Positions 8,477-17,320 are shown, counted from the first letter of the stretch. The stretch: 64,000 nucleotides of DNA from Bradyrhizobium diazoefficiens (GCF_016612535.1 NZ_JAENXS010000003.1:310001-374000), one strand, 5' to 3'. Program-made: numbers and translations. The notes: generated by a model not told the origin, from the sequence alone.

Positions 8477-9763
8477 ATGATTTTACGTTTTGGACGATTT
8501 GCGTTGGTCTGCGGCGTACTGGTATCGCTCGGTGCGATATCGTTGGCGCAGGCCGAGGGCACTTACGAGATTCCGGCTGGCGCGCATTTCAATCAGGACA
8601 AGCTCGCGAGGATCAGCGAGTTTTTCAAGAACGAGGTTGCGACCGGCAAGATCGCCGGCGCAACCGTGCTGATCAAGCAGCACGGCAAGCCGGTCTTCCA
8701 CCAAGCCTTCGGCGTGCAGGACGTGGTCAGCAAGGCGCCGATCACCGACAAGACGATCTTCCGCCTGTTCTCGATGACCAAGGCGATCACCTCGGTGGCC
8801 GCGATGAAATTGGTCGAGGACGGCAAGATCAAGCTCGACGATCCCGTCTCCAAATACATCCCGTCCTTCGCCAATGTGAAGGTCGGCGTCGAGAAGAAGG
8901 CCGAAGACGGCACCAAATCGCTCGAGCTGGTCCCGCCGAATCGGCCGATGACGGTGCACGATTTGATGACGCACACGTCGGGCATTACCTACGGCTTCTA
9001 TGGCGACAGCCTGGTCCGCAAAGCCTATCGCGACGCCAAGATCTACGACGGCGATTTCGATCTCGCCGAGTTCGCCGAGCGCATCGCAAAGCTGCCGCTG
9101 CACAATCAGCCGGGCGCGCTCTGGCAGTACGGCCATTCCACCGACGTCCTGGCACGCGTGATGGAGATCGCGGCCGGCAAGCCGCTGCTCGATATCGAGC
9201 GGGAGGTGCTGCTCGGTCCGCTCGGCATGGTCGACACCGGCTTCCTCGTCACGGACCCCAAGAAGCAGAAGCTGCTGGCGCAGCCGGTGCCGAACGACAG
9301 CGATTTCCGGGTCGGTCGGATCAACGATCCGACTGTCGTGAAGAAATGGCAGTCGGCCAGCGGCGGCATGGTTTCGACCATGGCGGACTATGAGCGCTTC
9401 GCGCAGATGCTGCTCAACGGCGGTTCTCTCGACGGCAAGACCATCCTCAAGCCCGAGACCTTCAAGCTGATGGTGACCGACCAGATCGGCCCGAATTCGG
9501 GCGTCGATCGCGATTATTTCTATTTCCCCGGCGACGGTTTCGGCTTCGGCCTCGGGCTTGCTGTCCGCACCGACCCCGGCAACGCCAAGCCGCCGCCGCC
9601 CGGCGATCTCGGCGAATTGAAGTGGGACGGCGCCTCCGGCTGCTATTTCGTGATCGACCCCAAGCAGGACATGTTTTTTGTGTTGCTGGAGCAGACGCCG
9701 ACCGAGCGCCAGCGCGTGCAGCGGACATTGAAGCAGTTGGTTTATGAAGCCATGGAGAATTGA
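8477..9763 (+). CDS. Secreted serine hydrolase, class C beta-lactamase fold (first of tandem pair)
   Basis: A 428-residue protein with a signal peptide ending at LAQA (residues 23-26). The class C beta-lactamase/esterase fold is shown by the nucleophile motif SMTK (Ser99, Lys102), the Tyr motif in WQYGHSTD and the C-terminal block WDGASGCYFVIDP. Family members act as esterases, D-aminopeptidases or lactone hydrolases, and the substrate here is unknown. The start at 8477 follows GGGGAGGGG; the open frame extends upstream into the macrodomain gene without similarity. The next gene is a paralogue starting one base after its stop. Confidence 0.87.
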   Translation: MILRFGRFALVCGVLVSLGAISLAQAEGTYEIPAGAHFNQDKLARISEFFKNEVATGKIAGATVLIKQHGKPVFHQAFGVQDVVSKAPITDKTIFRLFSMTKAITSVAAMKLVEDGKIKLDDPVSKYIPSFANVKVGVEKKAEDGTKSLELVPPNRPMTVHDLMTHTSGITYGFYGDSLVRKAYRDAKIYDGDFDLAEFAERIAKLPLHNQPGALWQYGHSTDVLARVMEIAAGKPLLDIEREVLLGPLGMVDTGFLVTDPKKQKLLAQPVPNDSDFRVGRINDPTVVKKWQSASGGMVSTMADYERFAQMLLNGGSLDGKTILKPETFKLMVTDQIGPNSGVDRDYFYFPGDGFGFGLGLAVRTDPGNAKPPPPGDLGELKWDGASGCYFVIDPKQDMFFVLLEQTPTERQRVQRTLKQLVYEAMEN

Positions 9764-9764
9764 C

Positions 9765-11027
9765 ATGTGCGGGCGCCGCGGTCTGATCGCGGCGCTCATT
9801 CTTCTGTTTGGCGTCGTCGGTGCGCAAGCGGTCTCCGCGGGCCGCGCCCATAACTTTACGCCCGAGGGCCTGGCGAAGGTTTCCGACTACATCAGGAACG
9901 AGATCGTGACCGGCAAGTTTCCGGGCGCGATCCTGCTGCTCCAGCAGCACGGCAGGCCGGTCTATTACGAGAATTTCGGCGTCCGCGACGTTGCGACCGA
10001 GATGTCGATGAGCGCGGACACGATCTTCCGGCTCTATTCGATGTCGAAGCCGATCACGTCAGTCATGGCGATGATGCTGGTCGAGGAGGGCAAGCTCGCG
10101 CTTAGCGATCCCGTCTCGAAATACGTTCCGGCCTTTGCCGCCATGAAGGTCGGCGTCGAGAAGAAGGCCGAGGACGGCAAGGTCTCATTGGAGCTGGAGC
10201 CGCTCAACTGTCCGGTGACGATCGAGGATTTGATGCGCCACACCGCCGGGCTGCCCTACGGCTATTATGGCGGCGGCTTGGTGAACAAGCTCTATGCCGA
10301 CGCCGGTCTCTTCGACAACAGGAATTCGACCAATGCCGATCTCGTCGCGAAGATCACCGCGCTGCCGCTGGCTGAACAGCCCGGGACGATCTGGGATTAC
10401 GGCCACTCCACCGACGTGCTCGGCCGCATCATCGAGGTGATATCGGGCAAATCGCTGTTCCAGTTCGAGAAGGAGCGGCTGCTTGATCCACTCGGGATGA
10501 AAGACACCGCGTTCTATGTCGCCGATCCCGCCAAGTGGCCGCGCATCGCCGAACCGATGCCGGAGGATCGCGCGATCAGCCCGGTCACGCAGGTCCGTGA
10601 TCCCCGGAAACCACTGAAATGGGAGTCGGGCGGCGGCGGGCTGGTCGGCACTGTCGGCGACTATGCACGCTTCTCACAGATGCTGCTCAACGGCGGCACT
10701 CTCGACGGTCGACGCTACCTCAAGCCGGAAACCCTCGCCTTGATGGCGTCGGATCACGTTGGTCCCGAAACTCACATTGAGCGCGACAAGAACTATTACC
10801 CGGGCGAGAGCTCCGGCTACGGCATCGGCTTCGCCGTGCGCACCTCCGTGCCACCGGGGACCTCCTGGCCGCTCGGCGAGTATCGCTGGGACGGCGTCGG
10901 CGGCACCTTCTTCTTCATCGATCCCGAGGACGATCTGTTCGGGATTTTCATGGTGCAGACCCCATCGCAGCGCGGCCGGGTCCAACTGGCACTGAAGACG
11001 CTGATCTATCAGGCGATGGGGCGGTGA
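9765..11027 (+). CDS. Secreted serine hydrolase, class C beta-lactamase fold (second of tandem pair)
   Basis: A 420-residue paralogue of the preceding gene. It has an N-terminal signal sequence (residues 1-25), the nucleophile motif SMSK (Ser92, Lys95), WDYGHSTD and WDGVGGTFFFIDP. Colinear blocks such as GVEKKAEDG, YGHSTDVL and QMLLNGG are shared with the upstream protein, so the pair arose by tandem duplication. The ATG at 9765 overlaps nothing and follows TGGAGAA; an ATG at 9744 would overlap the upstream gene. The two may differ in substrate or act together in the periplasm. Confidence 0.87.
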   Translation: MCGRRGLIAALILLFGVVGAQAVSAGRAHNFTPEGLAKVSDYIRNEIVTGKFPGAILLLQQHGRPVYYENFGVRDVATEMSMSADTIFRLYSMSKPITSVMAMMLVEEGKLALSDPVSKYVPAFAAMKVGVEKKAEDGKVSLELEPLNCPVTIEDLMRHTAGLPYGYYGGGLVNKLYADAGLFDNRNSTNADLVAKITALPLAEQPGTIWDYGHSTDVLGRIIEVISGKSLFQFEKERLLDPLGMKDTAFYVADPAKWPRIAEPMPEDRAISPVTQVRDPRKPLKWESGGGGLVGTVGDYARFSQMLLNGGTLDGRRYLKPETLALMASDHVGPETHIERDKNYYPGESSGYGIGFAVRTSVPPGTSWPLGEYRWDGVGGTFFFIDPEDDLFGIFMVQTPSQRGRVQLALKTLIYQAMGR

Positions 11028-11048
11028 TCGGTCGTCTCGCCTGCTGTC

Positions 11049-11132
11049 GTAGCCCGGATGGAGCGAAGCGCAATCCGGGATTGATGCCAACGAAAGACTG
11101 TCCCGGATTTCGCTGCGCTCCATCCGGGCTAC
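11049..11132. repeat. 84-bp imperfect palindromic intergenic repeat, copy 2
   Basis: Same arms and same length as the copy at 74-157: gtagcccggatggagcg at one end and cgctccatccgggctac at the other. It sits between the convergent tandem hydrolase gene and the threonine aldolase gene, 22 and 12 bases from their ends, where it could terminate both transcripts. Confidence 0.85.
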
Positions 11133-11143
11133 GGGACTGACGA

Positions 11144-12211
11144 CTACGCCCCGCGCACGATCTCGCGAACATGGCCGATCGTCTCTTCGATCTGGCTCGC
11201 ATCGACGTCGAGATGGGTGCAGGCGCGGATGCGGCCGTCCATCATCGCAAGCGTCACGCCGCGCTGGCGCAGCGCTGCGACCATCTTGTCGCCGGGCACG
11301 CCGGCGCCGTCTGGCTTGAAGAACACGAGATTGGTCTCGGGCTCCTGCACCTCGACGCCTGAGATCTGCGACAGCCCGCGCGCCAGCGCCCGCGCATTGG
11401 CGTGGTCGTCGGCAAGGCGATCGACGTGATGGTCGAGCGCGTAGATGCAGGCGGCCGCGCAGATGCCCGCCTGCCGCATCGAGCCGCCGAGGCGCTGCTT
11501 CCACTGCCAGACTGCGTCGATGAAGGCGCGCGTGCCTGCGAGCACGCCGCCGATCGGCGCGCCCAGGCCCTTGGAGAAGTCGATCCAGGCCGAATCCCAG
11601 CCTGCGGTCATGTCGCGCGGGGAGATGCCGCTCGCCACGGTGGCGTTGAGCAGACGTGCGCCATCCATGTGGGTGGCGAGGCCGTGTTGCCTGGCGATCG
11701 CGACGATCTCGTCGAGCGCCGTCTTCTTCCAGATCGTGCCGCCGCCGATATTGGCGGTCTGCTCGACGCTGACGACAGTCTGTGTCGGCTGGTAGCGCGT
11801 GCGCGGATGCAGCGCCTTGCGAAACGTCTCCGGCGTGAACTGGCCGTCGGCGCCCTTCAGCTGCGTGACCTGGAAGCCGCCGATCGCAGCATGCGCGCCG
11901 CCTTCGCGAGCGATGATGTGTGCGCTTTCATGGGCCAGGATCTCGTCGCCGGGACGGCAATGCACCAGCGTCGCAGTGACGTTGCACATCGTGCCGGAGG
12001 GCATGTAGACCGCCGCCTCCTTTCCCATCAGATCGGCCACGCGCGCGCACAGCGCATTCACGGTCGGATCGTCGCCGACCTGCTCGTCGCCGACCTCGGC
12101 GCGCGCCATCGCCTCGCGCATCGCAGCCGTCGGCTTTGTCTGCGTGTCCGAGAGCAGATTGATGCGCACCGGCGGTGCCTTGGGATCGATCGGGGCAGGG
12201 GTGTAGAGCAT
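11144..12211 (-). CDS. ltaE: Low-specificity L-threonine aldolase
   Basis: A 355-residue PLP enzyme of fold type I that cleaves L-threonine or allo-threonine to glycine and acetaldehyde. Visible landmarks are [10 protein letters not shown] at the N-terminus, MPSGTMCN (phosphate-binding region), HMDGARL with the PLP-nitrogen Asp near 183, and the Schiff-base lysine Lys214 in DFSKGLGAP. The ATG at 12211 follows AAGGGAGCAAGTTG and matches the family start; the frame is open 124 codons further upstream without similarity. It lies downstream of the toxin-antitoxin pair on the same strand but has its own ribosome-binding site. Confidence 0.9.
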   Translation of the reverse strand: MLYTPAPIDPKAPPVRINLLSDTQTKPTAAMREAMARAEVGDEQVGDDPTVNALCARVADLMGKEAAVYMPSGTMCNVTATLVHCRPGDEILAHESAHIIAREGGAHAAIGGFQVTQLKGADGQFTPETFRKALHPRTRYQPTQTVVSVEQTANIGGGTIWKKTALDEIVAIARQHGLATHMDGARLLNATVASGISPRDMTAGWDSAWIDFSKGLGAPIGGVLAGTRAFIDAVWQWKQRLGGSMRQAGICAAACIYALDHHVDRLADDHANARALARGLSQISGVEVQEPETNLVFFKPDGAGVPGDKMVAALRQRGVTLAMMDGRIRACTHLDVDASQIEETIGHVREIVRGA

Positions 12212-12246
12212 CAACTTGCTCCCTAAGGGAATGGCTTCACTCGCGG

Positions 12247-12531
12247 TTAACGAGTTCTGGGTGGACGCCGCGCGGCGTGACGAAACCGCATAATAACGAT
12301 TTCTGTCGTGGTAACACGATAATCGATCAGATAGGGATGAGGGTTGACCGGCAAGCGACGGACGTGTGCACGAGTGGTCTGCCGCCCTGCATAAGGGTGA
12401 TCTTGGAGCAGCGCGATTAGCGCGACAATGCGGTCGCGGACGTGCTCGGCTCCTTGGGGCGAGCGCTCGTCGATGTAGGTCAGAACTTCGTCGACTTGGG
12501 CGAGCGCCCGCTTCGTATAACGGACCTTCAC
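12247..12531 (-). CDS. RelE/ParE family toxin
   Basis: A 94-residue protein of the RelE/ParE superfamily. The first helix YTKRALAQVDEVLTYI, DERSPQGAEHVRDRI, and the conserved core HPYAGRQT with RLPVNPHPYLIDYRV are diagnostic. ParE members poison DNA gyrase and RelE members cleave mRNA; the RRLPV...PYLIDYRV pattern favours the ParE side. The GTG at 12531 overlaps the antitoxin stop by four bases (GTGA), giving coupled translation. An ATG at 12549 would add six residues and is the alternative start. The antitoxin precedes the toxin, the usual order. Confidence 0.83.
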   Translation of the reverse strand: MKVRYTKRALAQVDEVLTYIDERSPQGAEHVRDRIVALIALLQDHPYAGRQTTRAHVRRLPVNPHPYLIDYRVTTTEIVIMRFRHAARRPPRTR

Positions 12532-12755
12532 AGCCCGTGCTTGGCCCACATGGCGCGGACTTCGTCGACGCTAGCCAGCTCACCGCGAGCGATTTCAGCT
12601 TCGGCCTCGGCGAGATCTGTCTCTTCTGCCGCCGTTAGCTGAATCGGAGGCTGGTCGACCCCGGCGAGTGCAAGCAGAGCTCGGGCCAGTTCGTCCTGCT
12701 CTAATTCGGGCAGGCCGGAAACCTTGCTGAAGGCCTCTTCCAGAAGACGTGTCAT
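12528..12755 (-). CDS. Antitoxin of the RelE/ParE module
   Basis: A 75-residue acidic protein (MTRLLEEAFSKVSGLPE...) directly upstream of the toxin, with overlapping stop and start. The N-terminal part resembles short antitoxins of the addiction-module type, with LPELEQDELARALLAL; the acidic C-terminus AEAEAEIARGELASVDEV would wrap the toxin. The ATG at 12755 has CGGAG seven bases upstream; the longer frame starting at 12812 has no such site. The fold of the DNA-binding part cannot be assigned with certainty. Autorepression is expected for such operons. Confidence 0.75.
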   Translation of the reverse strand: MTRLLEEAFSKVSGLPELEQDELARALLALAGVDQPPIQLTAAEETDLAEAEAEIARGELASVDEVRAMWAKHGL

Positions 12756-12820
12756 GGTCAACTCCGCTACGCACAATGATAGCACGGTTGGGCCGAGACA
12801 TGGGAGTGGCAACCCTAAAC

Positions 12821-12847
12821 AAAAAGGCCCCGGAAACCGGGGCCTTT
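12821..12847 (-). terminator. Rho-independent terminator of rpsD
   Basis: A GC-rich hairpin ggccccgg / ccggggcc with an AAA loop, flanked on the minus strand by TTTTTG. It lies 22 bases beyond the rpsD stop codon, and its near-symmetric A/T flanks could also serve the other strand. Confidence 0.8.
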
Positions 12848-12868
12848 GAATGTTGATCTGCCGAACTA

Positions 12869-13486
12869 TCAGCGCGAATAGAATTCGACGACCAGATGGG
12901 GCTCCATCTGCACCGGAAACGGCACGTCGGAGAGGCCGGGGATGCGCACGTATTTGGCGGTCATCTTGCCGTGGTCGACTTCGAGATAGTCGGGCGTGTC
13001 GCGCTCGGGGAGCTGGCTCGCTTCGAGAACGTGGGCGAGCTGCTTGGAGGTTTCCTTGACCTCGATCACGTCGCCGATCTTGATCTGGTAACTGGAGATG
13101 TTGACCTTGCGGCCGTTCACCTTGATGTGGCCGTGATTGATGAACTGGCGCGCGGCGAAGATCGTCGAGACGAACTTGGCGCGGTACACCACCGCGTCGA
13201 GACGACGCTCGAGCAGGCCGATCAGGTTCTCGCCGGTGTCACCCTTGAGGCGGCTGGCCTCGACATAGATGCCGTGGAACTGGCGCTCGCTGATGTTGGC
13301 GTAATAGCCCTTCAGCTTCTGCTTGGCGCGGAGCTGCACGCCGAAGTCGGAGAGCTTGCCCTTGCGGCGCTGGCCGTGCTGGCCGGGGCCGTATTCGCGG
13401 CGGTTGACGGGGCTCTTGGGGCGGCCCCAGATGTTCTGGCCCATACGGCGATCGAGCTTGTACTTCGCCTCACTGCGCTTAGTCAT
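12869..13486 (-). CDS. rpsD: 30S ribosomal protein S4
   Basis: A 205-residue S4, the usual bacterial length. It binds 16S rRNA early in small-subunit assembly and is a fidelity protein. The N-terminus [19 protein letters not shown] is the alphaproteobacterial form, followed by [14 protein letters not shown] and the S4 RNA-binding domain ([11 protein letters not shown]...[15 protein letters not shown]). The ATG at 13486 with GAGGACGCG upstream is the family start; the open frame extends 28 codons further. It is monocistronic, with a terminator at 12821-12847, as is common for rpsD in this group. Confidence 0.97.
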   Translation of the reverse strand: MTKRSEAKYKLDRRMGQNIWGRPKSPVNRREYGPGQHGQRRKGKLSDFGVQLRAKQKLKGYYANISERQFHGIYVEASRLKGDTGENLIGLLERRLDAVVYRAKFVSTIFAARQFINHGHIKVNGRKVNISSYQIKIGDVIEVKETSKQLAHVLEASQLPERDTPDYLEVDHGKMTAKYVRIPGLSDVPFPVQMEPHLVVEFYSR

Positions 13487-13684
13487 CGCGTCCTCTTCAG
13501 GTACATGGTTTGAGGAAACGCGCCCTCCTGTGTGACGGGCTAGCCCGGCACTGACAGGTCCGATCCCCAAAGCTTAAGGGAGAGGACCACGGGTCGCGAA
13601 ACGCTTCGCGGGCCGAAATCGGCCCGCGAGCAGGCGGCTTTTAGGTGAGTTTGGGTCGTTCTGTCAATGCAAATGGCTCCGGAA

Positions 13685-14452
13685 TCAGCTCCCGACGGCC
13701 CGGATCGGCTTTGCGCCGGCCGCGCGCAATTCGGCAGCGATTTCAGTGTTCAGGACTTGTTCCAGCCGAGTTAAGACCCGGGCGATCGGGGCGGCATCGG
13801 TAACCCGGTGGTCCCAGCGGATCACGACATGGATGGTCTGGTCAGGTGCGGCCACCCCATAGCTGACGATGAACGGACCCGGCGTGATGGGATGGAGCTC
13901 GCCGCCGCCATAGGCGGCCACCGAGCTCACCGCGAAGCTGCCGAACCAATTGCCCCGCTGCCGGCCGAAATTCAGCCCGATCGCCCAGGACAGGCGCCGC
14001 AGCGGCCAAGGCAGGCGGGTCGCCCGCATGATCTTGCGGAACATCGGGATTTCGTCGATCGGGGCCGTCTTGGCGCGACGGATTTCGGCATCGACCGCGA
14101 CCAGCGCCATGGCCTCCGGGGCCGCGATTCGCTGCAGCATCACGCATTCCTCGCCGTCCTCGATCCGGGCGATCGCCACCGACGCCACGCTCTTGGGCAG
14201 CTCGTAAAGCATCGGCCAGGGCCATTTGGCGTAGACGGTGCGCAGGACCGGCTCCTCCCTGGCGACCGAAGCAAAGGCCTTGACGAACATCGCGGCCCAG
14301 CCGGCCGGCGCCATTGCGCCCGCGCGGGCCTCCAGCAGGGGGCGGATATCGAGCGAACGGGACAGCGAGACGAACGGCACGTCCATCGAGGCGCGCATGA
14401 GATCGATAATCAGGCGGCGCGGCAGCGAAATGTTCTTAGGTTGACCGCGCAT
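13685..14452 (-). CDS. Stand-alone 2-oxoacid dehydrogenase E2-like acyltransferase domain protein
   Basis: A 255-residue protein resembling only the catalytic domain of dihydrolipoamide acyltransferases (chloramphenicol acetyltransferase fold), with no lipoyl or peripheral-subunit-binding domain. It begins PKNISLPRRLIIDLMRA and ends with DHRVTDAAPIARVLTRLEQ. In true E2 enzymes the active-site motif is DHRxxDG with catalytic His; here His215 is present but the Gly is Ala220. Upstream of that lies a typical SYGV strand. It may be an acyltransferase using CoA esters in the cytoplasm, or have lost activity. No oxoacid dehydrogenase genes are nearby. Confidence 0.72.
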   Translation of the reverse strand: MRGQPKNISLPRRLIIDLMRASMDVPFVSLSRSLDIRPLLEARAGAMAPAGWAAMFVKAFASVAREEPVLRTVYAKWPWPMLYELPKSVASVAIARIEDGEECVMLQRIAAPEAMALVAVDAEIRRAKTAPIDEIPMFRKIMRATRLPWPLRRLSWAIGLNFGRQRGNWFGSFAVSSVAAYGGGELHPITPGPFIVSYGVAAPDQTIHVVIRWDHRVTDAAPIARVLTRLEQVLNTEIAAELRAAGAKPIRAVGS

Positions 14453-14644
14453 CGTTCTCCGGTTCCCACGGACTGAAAATGGAGGACGGCGAGGGGCCGC
14501 TCGCCGCCTGCTCTAGCACGAACCAACCCGATTGGGCGCGAATCGGTTCGACCTTATCAAGGTGCCGGCGAGGCCAGCGGCTTGGTGTTGCCGTGGCTGA
14601 GCCTAGCAGCGCCGCTGTTCCCGGCAAGATGGCGATCGGCCTGT

Positions 14645-15418
14645 TCAGCGCTTGATCCCGTCGAACGCCGCCGTGATGCCGCGCTGGAACAGCGACCAGT
14701 CGAAGCCGAGCGCGATCGCGCGGTAGCCGCGGTCGATCAGGGCGTTGGCCTGGTCGGCGGTGCGTGCGACGCCGCCGATCGGCACGCCGCTTTTGAGGAT
14801 GCCGGCTTCGGCGCGCGCGATCAGCGCGCGCAATTCCGGATCGTCCATCTGGCCGCGCTTGTTGATGGAGGTGGCGAGATCGCCCGGACCGATCACCGCG
14901 ACGTCGATGCCCGGCGTCGCCATGATCTCGTCGATGCGGTTGACGGCATCGACATGTTCGATGGTGATCATGCAGATCATCTCGTCGTCGGCTGACGCCA
15001 TGTAGTCCGGCATCGACTGGCCCCAGCGGAACGGTGCGTGGAACGGACCCCAGAGACGGTCGCCGCGCGGCGGATAGCGCACGCTGCGCACGGCCTTCTC
15101 CGCCTCGCTGCGGTTGGTGATCATCGGAAAATTGATGCCGAAGGCGCCGATGTCCATCGGCGCTTTGGCAAGCCACGGCTCGTTGGCTGCGATCCGCACC
15201 AGCGGGGTACACGGCGTGCCCGTCGTCGCCGCGATCATCGCATGCGCTTCGGTGAGCCCGATCGGGCCGTGTTCGAGATCGACGATGATCCAGTCGAGCG
15301 AACGCGCCATGATCTGCACCATCTGCACGCTCGGGATCGTCGCGATCGCGCCGAAGGCGGGGCGGCCCTCGTTCCACAATTGGCGGAGGCGATTGAGCGG
15401 CGTTGCGGGGACCGACAT
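14645..15418 (-). CDS. HpcH/HpaI family aldolase
   Basis: A 257-residue class II (metal-dependent) pyruvate aldolase of the HpaI family, a TIM barrel. The family start (NRLRQLWNEGRPAFGAI), SLDWIIVDLEHGPIG with the catalytic His-containing loop, and the metal-binding Glu and Asp in TIEHVDAVNRI and DVAVIGPGDLATS are all present. Relatives cleave 2-keto-4-hydroxy acids such as 4-hydroxy-2-oxoheptanedioate to pyruvate and an aldehyde. The substrate is not indicated by the neighbours. The ATG at 15418 matches the family; the frame runs 76 codons further up without similarity. Confidence 0.87.
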   Translation of the reverse strand: MSVPATPLNRLRQLWNEGRPAFGAIATIPSVQMVQIMARSLDWIIVDLEHGPIGLTEAHAMIAATTGTPCTPLVRIAANEPWLAKAPMDIGAFGINFPMITNRSEAEKAVRSVRYPPRGDRLWGPFHAPFRWGQSMPDYMASADDEMICMITIEHVDAVNRIDEIMATPGIDVAVIGPGDLATSINKRGQMDDPELRALIARAEAGILKSGVPIGGVARTADQANALIDRGYRAIALGFDWSLFQRGITAAFDGIKR

Positions 15419-15480
15419 GTGATGACCTTGCGCGAAGGTGACGACGGCAGAGCCTAGCAGCGCGCCGTCGAGGCGCAAGG

Positions 15481-16278
15481 TCAGGCCAGCGCGCGGCCAC
15501 CGAAGAACGGCGTCAGTGCTGCTGCGAGACCGTGCACGCGGTTCGACGTGAAGATCATCTCGGCACCGGACTGCGCGATGCCGCCCACGCGCGGGCCGAG
15601 CAGATCGGAGACGCGCCGGGCGATGGCGGGCGCAGGGTCGATCCATTCGACCGGCCAGGGCGCAAGCTTGGTCAAGCGGTCGAGCAGCAGCGGATAATGT
15701 GTGCAGGCGAGCACCACAATGTCCGTACGCGACGCTGCGTCCGCGGCAGCGCCGACGAAGCAGGGGGTGAGCTCGGCCAGGATGTCGCCGTCGCTGATCG
15801 GATAGCCGCTGAGCTCGCGCTCCGCAAGCGAGGCCAGCTCGGGTGAGCCGACCAGTGTGACCTCGCAGCCCTGGGCGAAATCGCGGATCAGCGCCTTCGT
15901 GTATTCGCGTTTCACCGTGCCCTTGGTGCCGAGCACCGAGACGCGGCGGGTCTTCGATCGGGCGCAGGCCGGCTTGATCGCGGGCACGGTGCCGACGAAG
16001 GGCACGGAATAAGCGGCGCGCAGATGCGATAGGACCAGCGTGGATGCCGTGTTGCAGGCGATGACGACGAGGTCAGGATCATGGGTGCCGATCAGCTCCC
16101 CCATCAGCGGCACGACGCGGGCGATGATCTCGTCCTCGCTGTGATGGCCATAGGGGAAGAAGGCGTCGTCGGCGACGTAGACGTAATGCGCGTCTGGGCG
16201 CGCAGCCACCACCTCACGCAGCACCGTGAGGCCGCCGAGGCCGGAATCGAATACCAGGATCGTCGAGGAATTGGTCAC
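15481..16278 (-). CDS. murI: Glutamate racemase
   Basis: A 265-residue cofactor-independent racemase supplying D-glutamate for peptidoglycan. The substrate-binding FDSGLGGLTVL, VADDAFFPYG and the two catalytic cysteines Cys75 (VVIACNTAS) and Cys192 (VLACTHYPLL) are intact. Its stop lies 62 bases upstream of the aldolase start on the same strand, so the two may be co-transcribed, although no metabolic link is apparent. The start at 16278 is the first good ATG. Confidence 0.95.
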   Translation of the reverse strand: MTNSSTILVFDSGLGGLTVLREVVAARPDAHYVYVADDAFFPYGHHSEDEIIARVVPLMGELIGTHDPDLVVIACNTASTLVLSHLRAAYSVPFVGTVPAIKPACARSKTRRVSVLGTKGTVKREYTKALIRDFAQGCEVTLVGSPELASLAERELSGYPISDGDILAELTPCFVGAAADAASRTDIVVLACTHYPLLLDRLTKLAPWPVEWIDPAPAIARRVSDLLGPRVGGIAQSGAEMIFTSNRVHGLAAALTPFFGGRALA

Positions 16279-16448
16279 GTCGTTACCTTAAGGGCTCATG
16301 GTTACCATTCGGTTTTTTGGGCGGTTTTGCGGCGGGAATGACCGGCACCCAGTTTGGAGCGATTCAATTTCACCTTTGGCGCATGTTCCCGCTATTTGCA
16401 GCCGTGCTGCGCTGCGGTTGGGGCATCCGTAAATATTCGGGAGCGGAC

Positions 16449-17000
16449 ATGATCAGAAACACGACGACCAGCTGGGGGAGCGTTTCCCGGTGGTTTCACT
16501 GGGGGCTGGCGCTGGCGATCATCGGCATGATCGGCTTCGGCTGGTGGATGAATCACATCCCGGCGCGCGCCGACAAGTTCTTCTACCGCTCGATCCATGC
16601 CGACATCGGCTATGTGATCCTGCTGCTGTCGGTGCTGCGGCTCGTCTGGCGTGCGGTCAACCCGACCCCGGCGCTGCCGGTCGAGACTTCGCGTTGGCAG
16701 AAGATCGCAGCCCCTGTCAGCCATGGCGCGCTCTATCTCGTCGTGGTCCTGGTCGCGATGCTGGGGTGGGCGCATTCCGGCGCGCGTACGCCCAATTATT
16801 CGGACTTCTTCGGCCTGTTCAATGTGCCGCAATTCACCTCTTCGGACAAAGCGGCCGCGGGCGCCTATGAAGACCGCCACATCTTGTTTGCTTATGTGCT
16901 GCTGGCGCTGATCGCGGTTCACGTGATCGCCGCGCTCTGGCACCACTTCATCCGCCGCGACCGCGTCGTGGCGCGCATGGTGACGGACGAGGCGGGGTAG
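16449..17000 (+). CDS. Cytochrome b561 family protein
   Basis: A 183-residue four-helix di-heme membrane cytochrome of the bacterial b561 (CybB) family. Candidate heme ligands are the histidines in RWFHWGLA (residue 17 region), RSIHADIGY, SHGALYL and HVIAALWHHF. Bacterial members oxidise ubiquinol and can pass electrons to superoxide. The ATG at 16449 fits the family start (NTTTSWGSVSRWFHW); the longer frame begins at 16317 with no similarity. It stands alone between the divergent murI and the response regulator. Confidence 0.9.
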   Translation: MIRNTTTSWGSVSRWFHWGLALAIIGMIGFGWWMNHIPARADKFFYRSIHADIGYVILLLSVLRLVWRAVNPTPALPVETSRWQKIAAPVSHGALYLVVVLVAMLGWAHSGARTPNYSDFFGLFNVPQFTSSDKAAAGAYEDRHILFAYVLLALIAVHVIAALWHHFIRRDRVVARMVTDEAG

Positions 17001-17320
17001 GCGCGGTTTGCGCCGCTCTCCCGTCAATTCCTTCGTTGGTCCCATCATCCTGTCAGGGCGACGGTGATGGATTTGCCGTCGCATCCGCGTTGTCATTTCC
17101 GCGCTCGCAATGTCGGCACGTTGCGGAACTTTCCGGCGGTATCGGCGTTGGGAAAGTTCACTCAAGAGCATCGGTCCTGTTAACGCGGGCGCGGAAGCGG
17201 TGCGGGGGTAAGGCGTCGTCTCATCGAACGTACGATCCGGCGCTGGTGGCGAGCGCAGCCAGATGGCAGATTGCGCAACGAACCTCTCACGGCGTCGCAG
17301 GCGTAGACAGGCGGATTGAA
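17001..17320. other. 320-bp intergenic region with a stress promoter
   Basis: No convincing coding sequence is visible. A weak upstream extension of the response-regulator frame starting at 17036 has no recognisable similarity. The region holds an exact EcfG-type promoter at 17125-17149. Confidence 0.6.
17125..17149 (+). promoter_or_regulatory. EcfG-type general-stress promoter
   Basis: GGAAC at 17125-17129, exactly 16 bases, then CGTT at 17146-17149: a full consensus match. It points toward the single-domain response regulator at 17321, leaving a leader of about 160 bases. That length is long but tolerable; an unrecognised small RNA or leader ORF could lie in between. Confidence 0.5.

Noticed and set aside
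16317..16448. Longer N-terminus of cytochrome b561 from 16317
   Set aside because: The added residues have no similarity to the family and the ATG at 16449 begins the normal heme-ligand helix spacing.
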